33,205 nucleotides of DNA from positions 1 through 33,205 of the forward strand of contig JBCBVA010000031.1 in NCBI GenBank assembly GCA_039817825.1. Reading direction: 5' to 3'. Under the pieces are notes generated by a model, which had not been told where the DNA came from, did no database searches, and was given only the letters and a program-made list of their open reading frames with translations. This document shows, in pieces, positions 33,179 to 33,205 of this stretch. The translations under genes and the position numbers were made by a program. This DNA comes from PCC-7336 sp039817825. Its GTDB lineage: Bacteria; Cyanobacteriota; Cyanobacteriia; Thermostichales; PCC-7336. Within the stretch, counting starts at the first letter, position 1, and each line of letters starts with the position of its first letter.

Positions 33179-33205
33179 GTCCTTTGCTTTTAATCATCTT
33201 TTTTC
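33176..33205 (+). repeat. 30-bp direct repeat, second copy at window end
   Basis: Exact copy of 32896-32925. It runs to the final base, so its true length is unknown. Confidence 0.95.

Overview
The window looks like the chromosome of a cyanobacterium. The HIP1 octamer GCGATCGC (for example at 7961-7968) and GCGATCG variants recur throughout. Several proteins match families I know mainly from cyanobacteria: DUF3386, DUF4278, a group 2 sigma-70 factor and HEAT/PBS-lyase repeats. The one ordinary tRNA carries no encoded CCA, as is usual in that phylum. I cannot name the genus. The last 400 bases are much more AT-rich than the rest.

Layout. 1-2.9 kb: two type IV pilus minor-pilin genes (PilW-like, cut by the window edge, and PilX-like). 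3.1-4.6 kb: an SF2 helicase, followed by tRNA-Arg(UCU). 4.9-9.1 kb: two minus-strand flavoproteins (UbiH family and renalase-like), a LapA-like small membrane protein, and a CysQ-type phosphatase. 9.4-14.3 kb: a membrane-anchored CofE-like protein followed by 15-bp tandem repeats, a GNAT acetyltransferase, a DUF3386 protein, and a single-pass membrane protein with a SPOR-like end. 14.4-22.6 kb: GlgX, a LysM/M23 envelope peptidase, TrmO, a PIN-PhoH protein, an unrecognised protein, a peptidoglycan-binding protein and a DUF4278 micro-protein. 22.85-23.57 kb: a decayed IS1-family element. 23.7-30.1 kb: a HEAT-repeat protein, a sigma factor, a conserved unknown protein and a 1009-residue Cache-HAMP-PAS-GGDEF diguanylate cyclase.

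The most remarkable region is 30303-32744. Five consecutive tRNA-shaped RNA elements on the + strand lead into a gene for a Ro60/TROVE protein (bacterial Rsr). Each element has a tRNA acceptor stem and T-arm, and four of five have a D-arm. In each, the normal anticodon arm is replaced or displaced by a hairpin-capped module with a CGA trinucleotide, a 7-11 nt strand and a UUAUCG sequence. This resembles the Ro60-binding strand of Y RNAs (...GUCCGA-N10-UUAUC... in human Y1). I read it as a Y RNA gene cluster next to its protein partner. Ro60-Y RNA particles are known to hold and help degrade or mature structured RNAs, and some bacterial Y RNAs (YrlA) are known tRNA mimics. What looks new is the five-copy array, the nesting (Ro-binding module inside a tRNA-like outer shell, with the helix strands in swapped order in elements 1-4), and the diversity of the copies: one lacks a D-arm, one keeps tRNA-Asp-like anticodon-loop sequence, and three encode CCA.

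The window ends in a 62-bp perfect inverted repeat plus a 30-bp direct repeat that truncates a small unknown gene. This may be a real rearrangement or a contig-end artefact.
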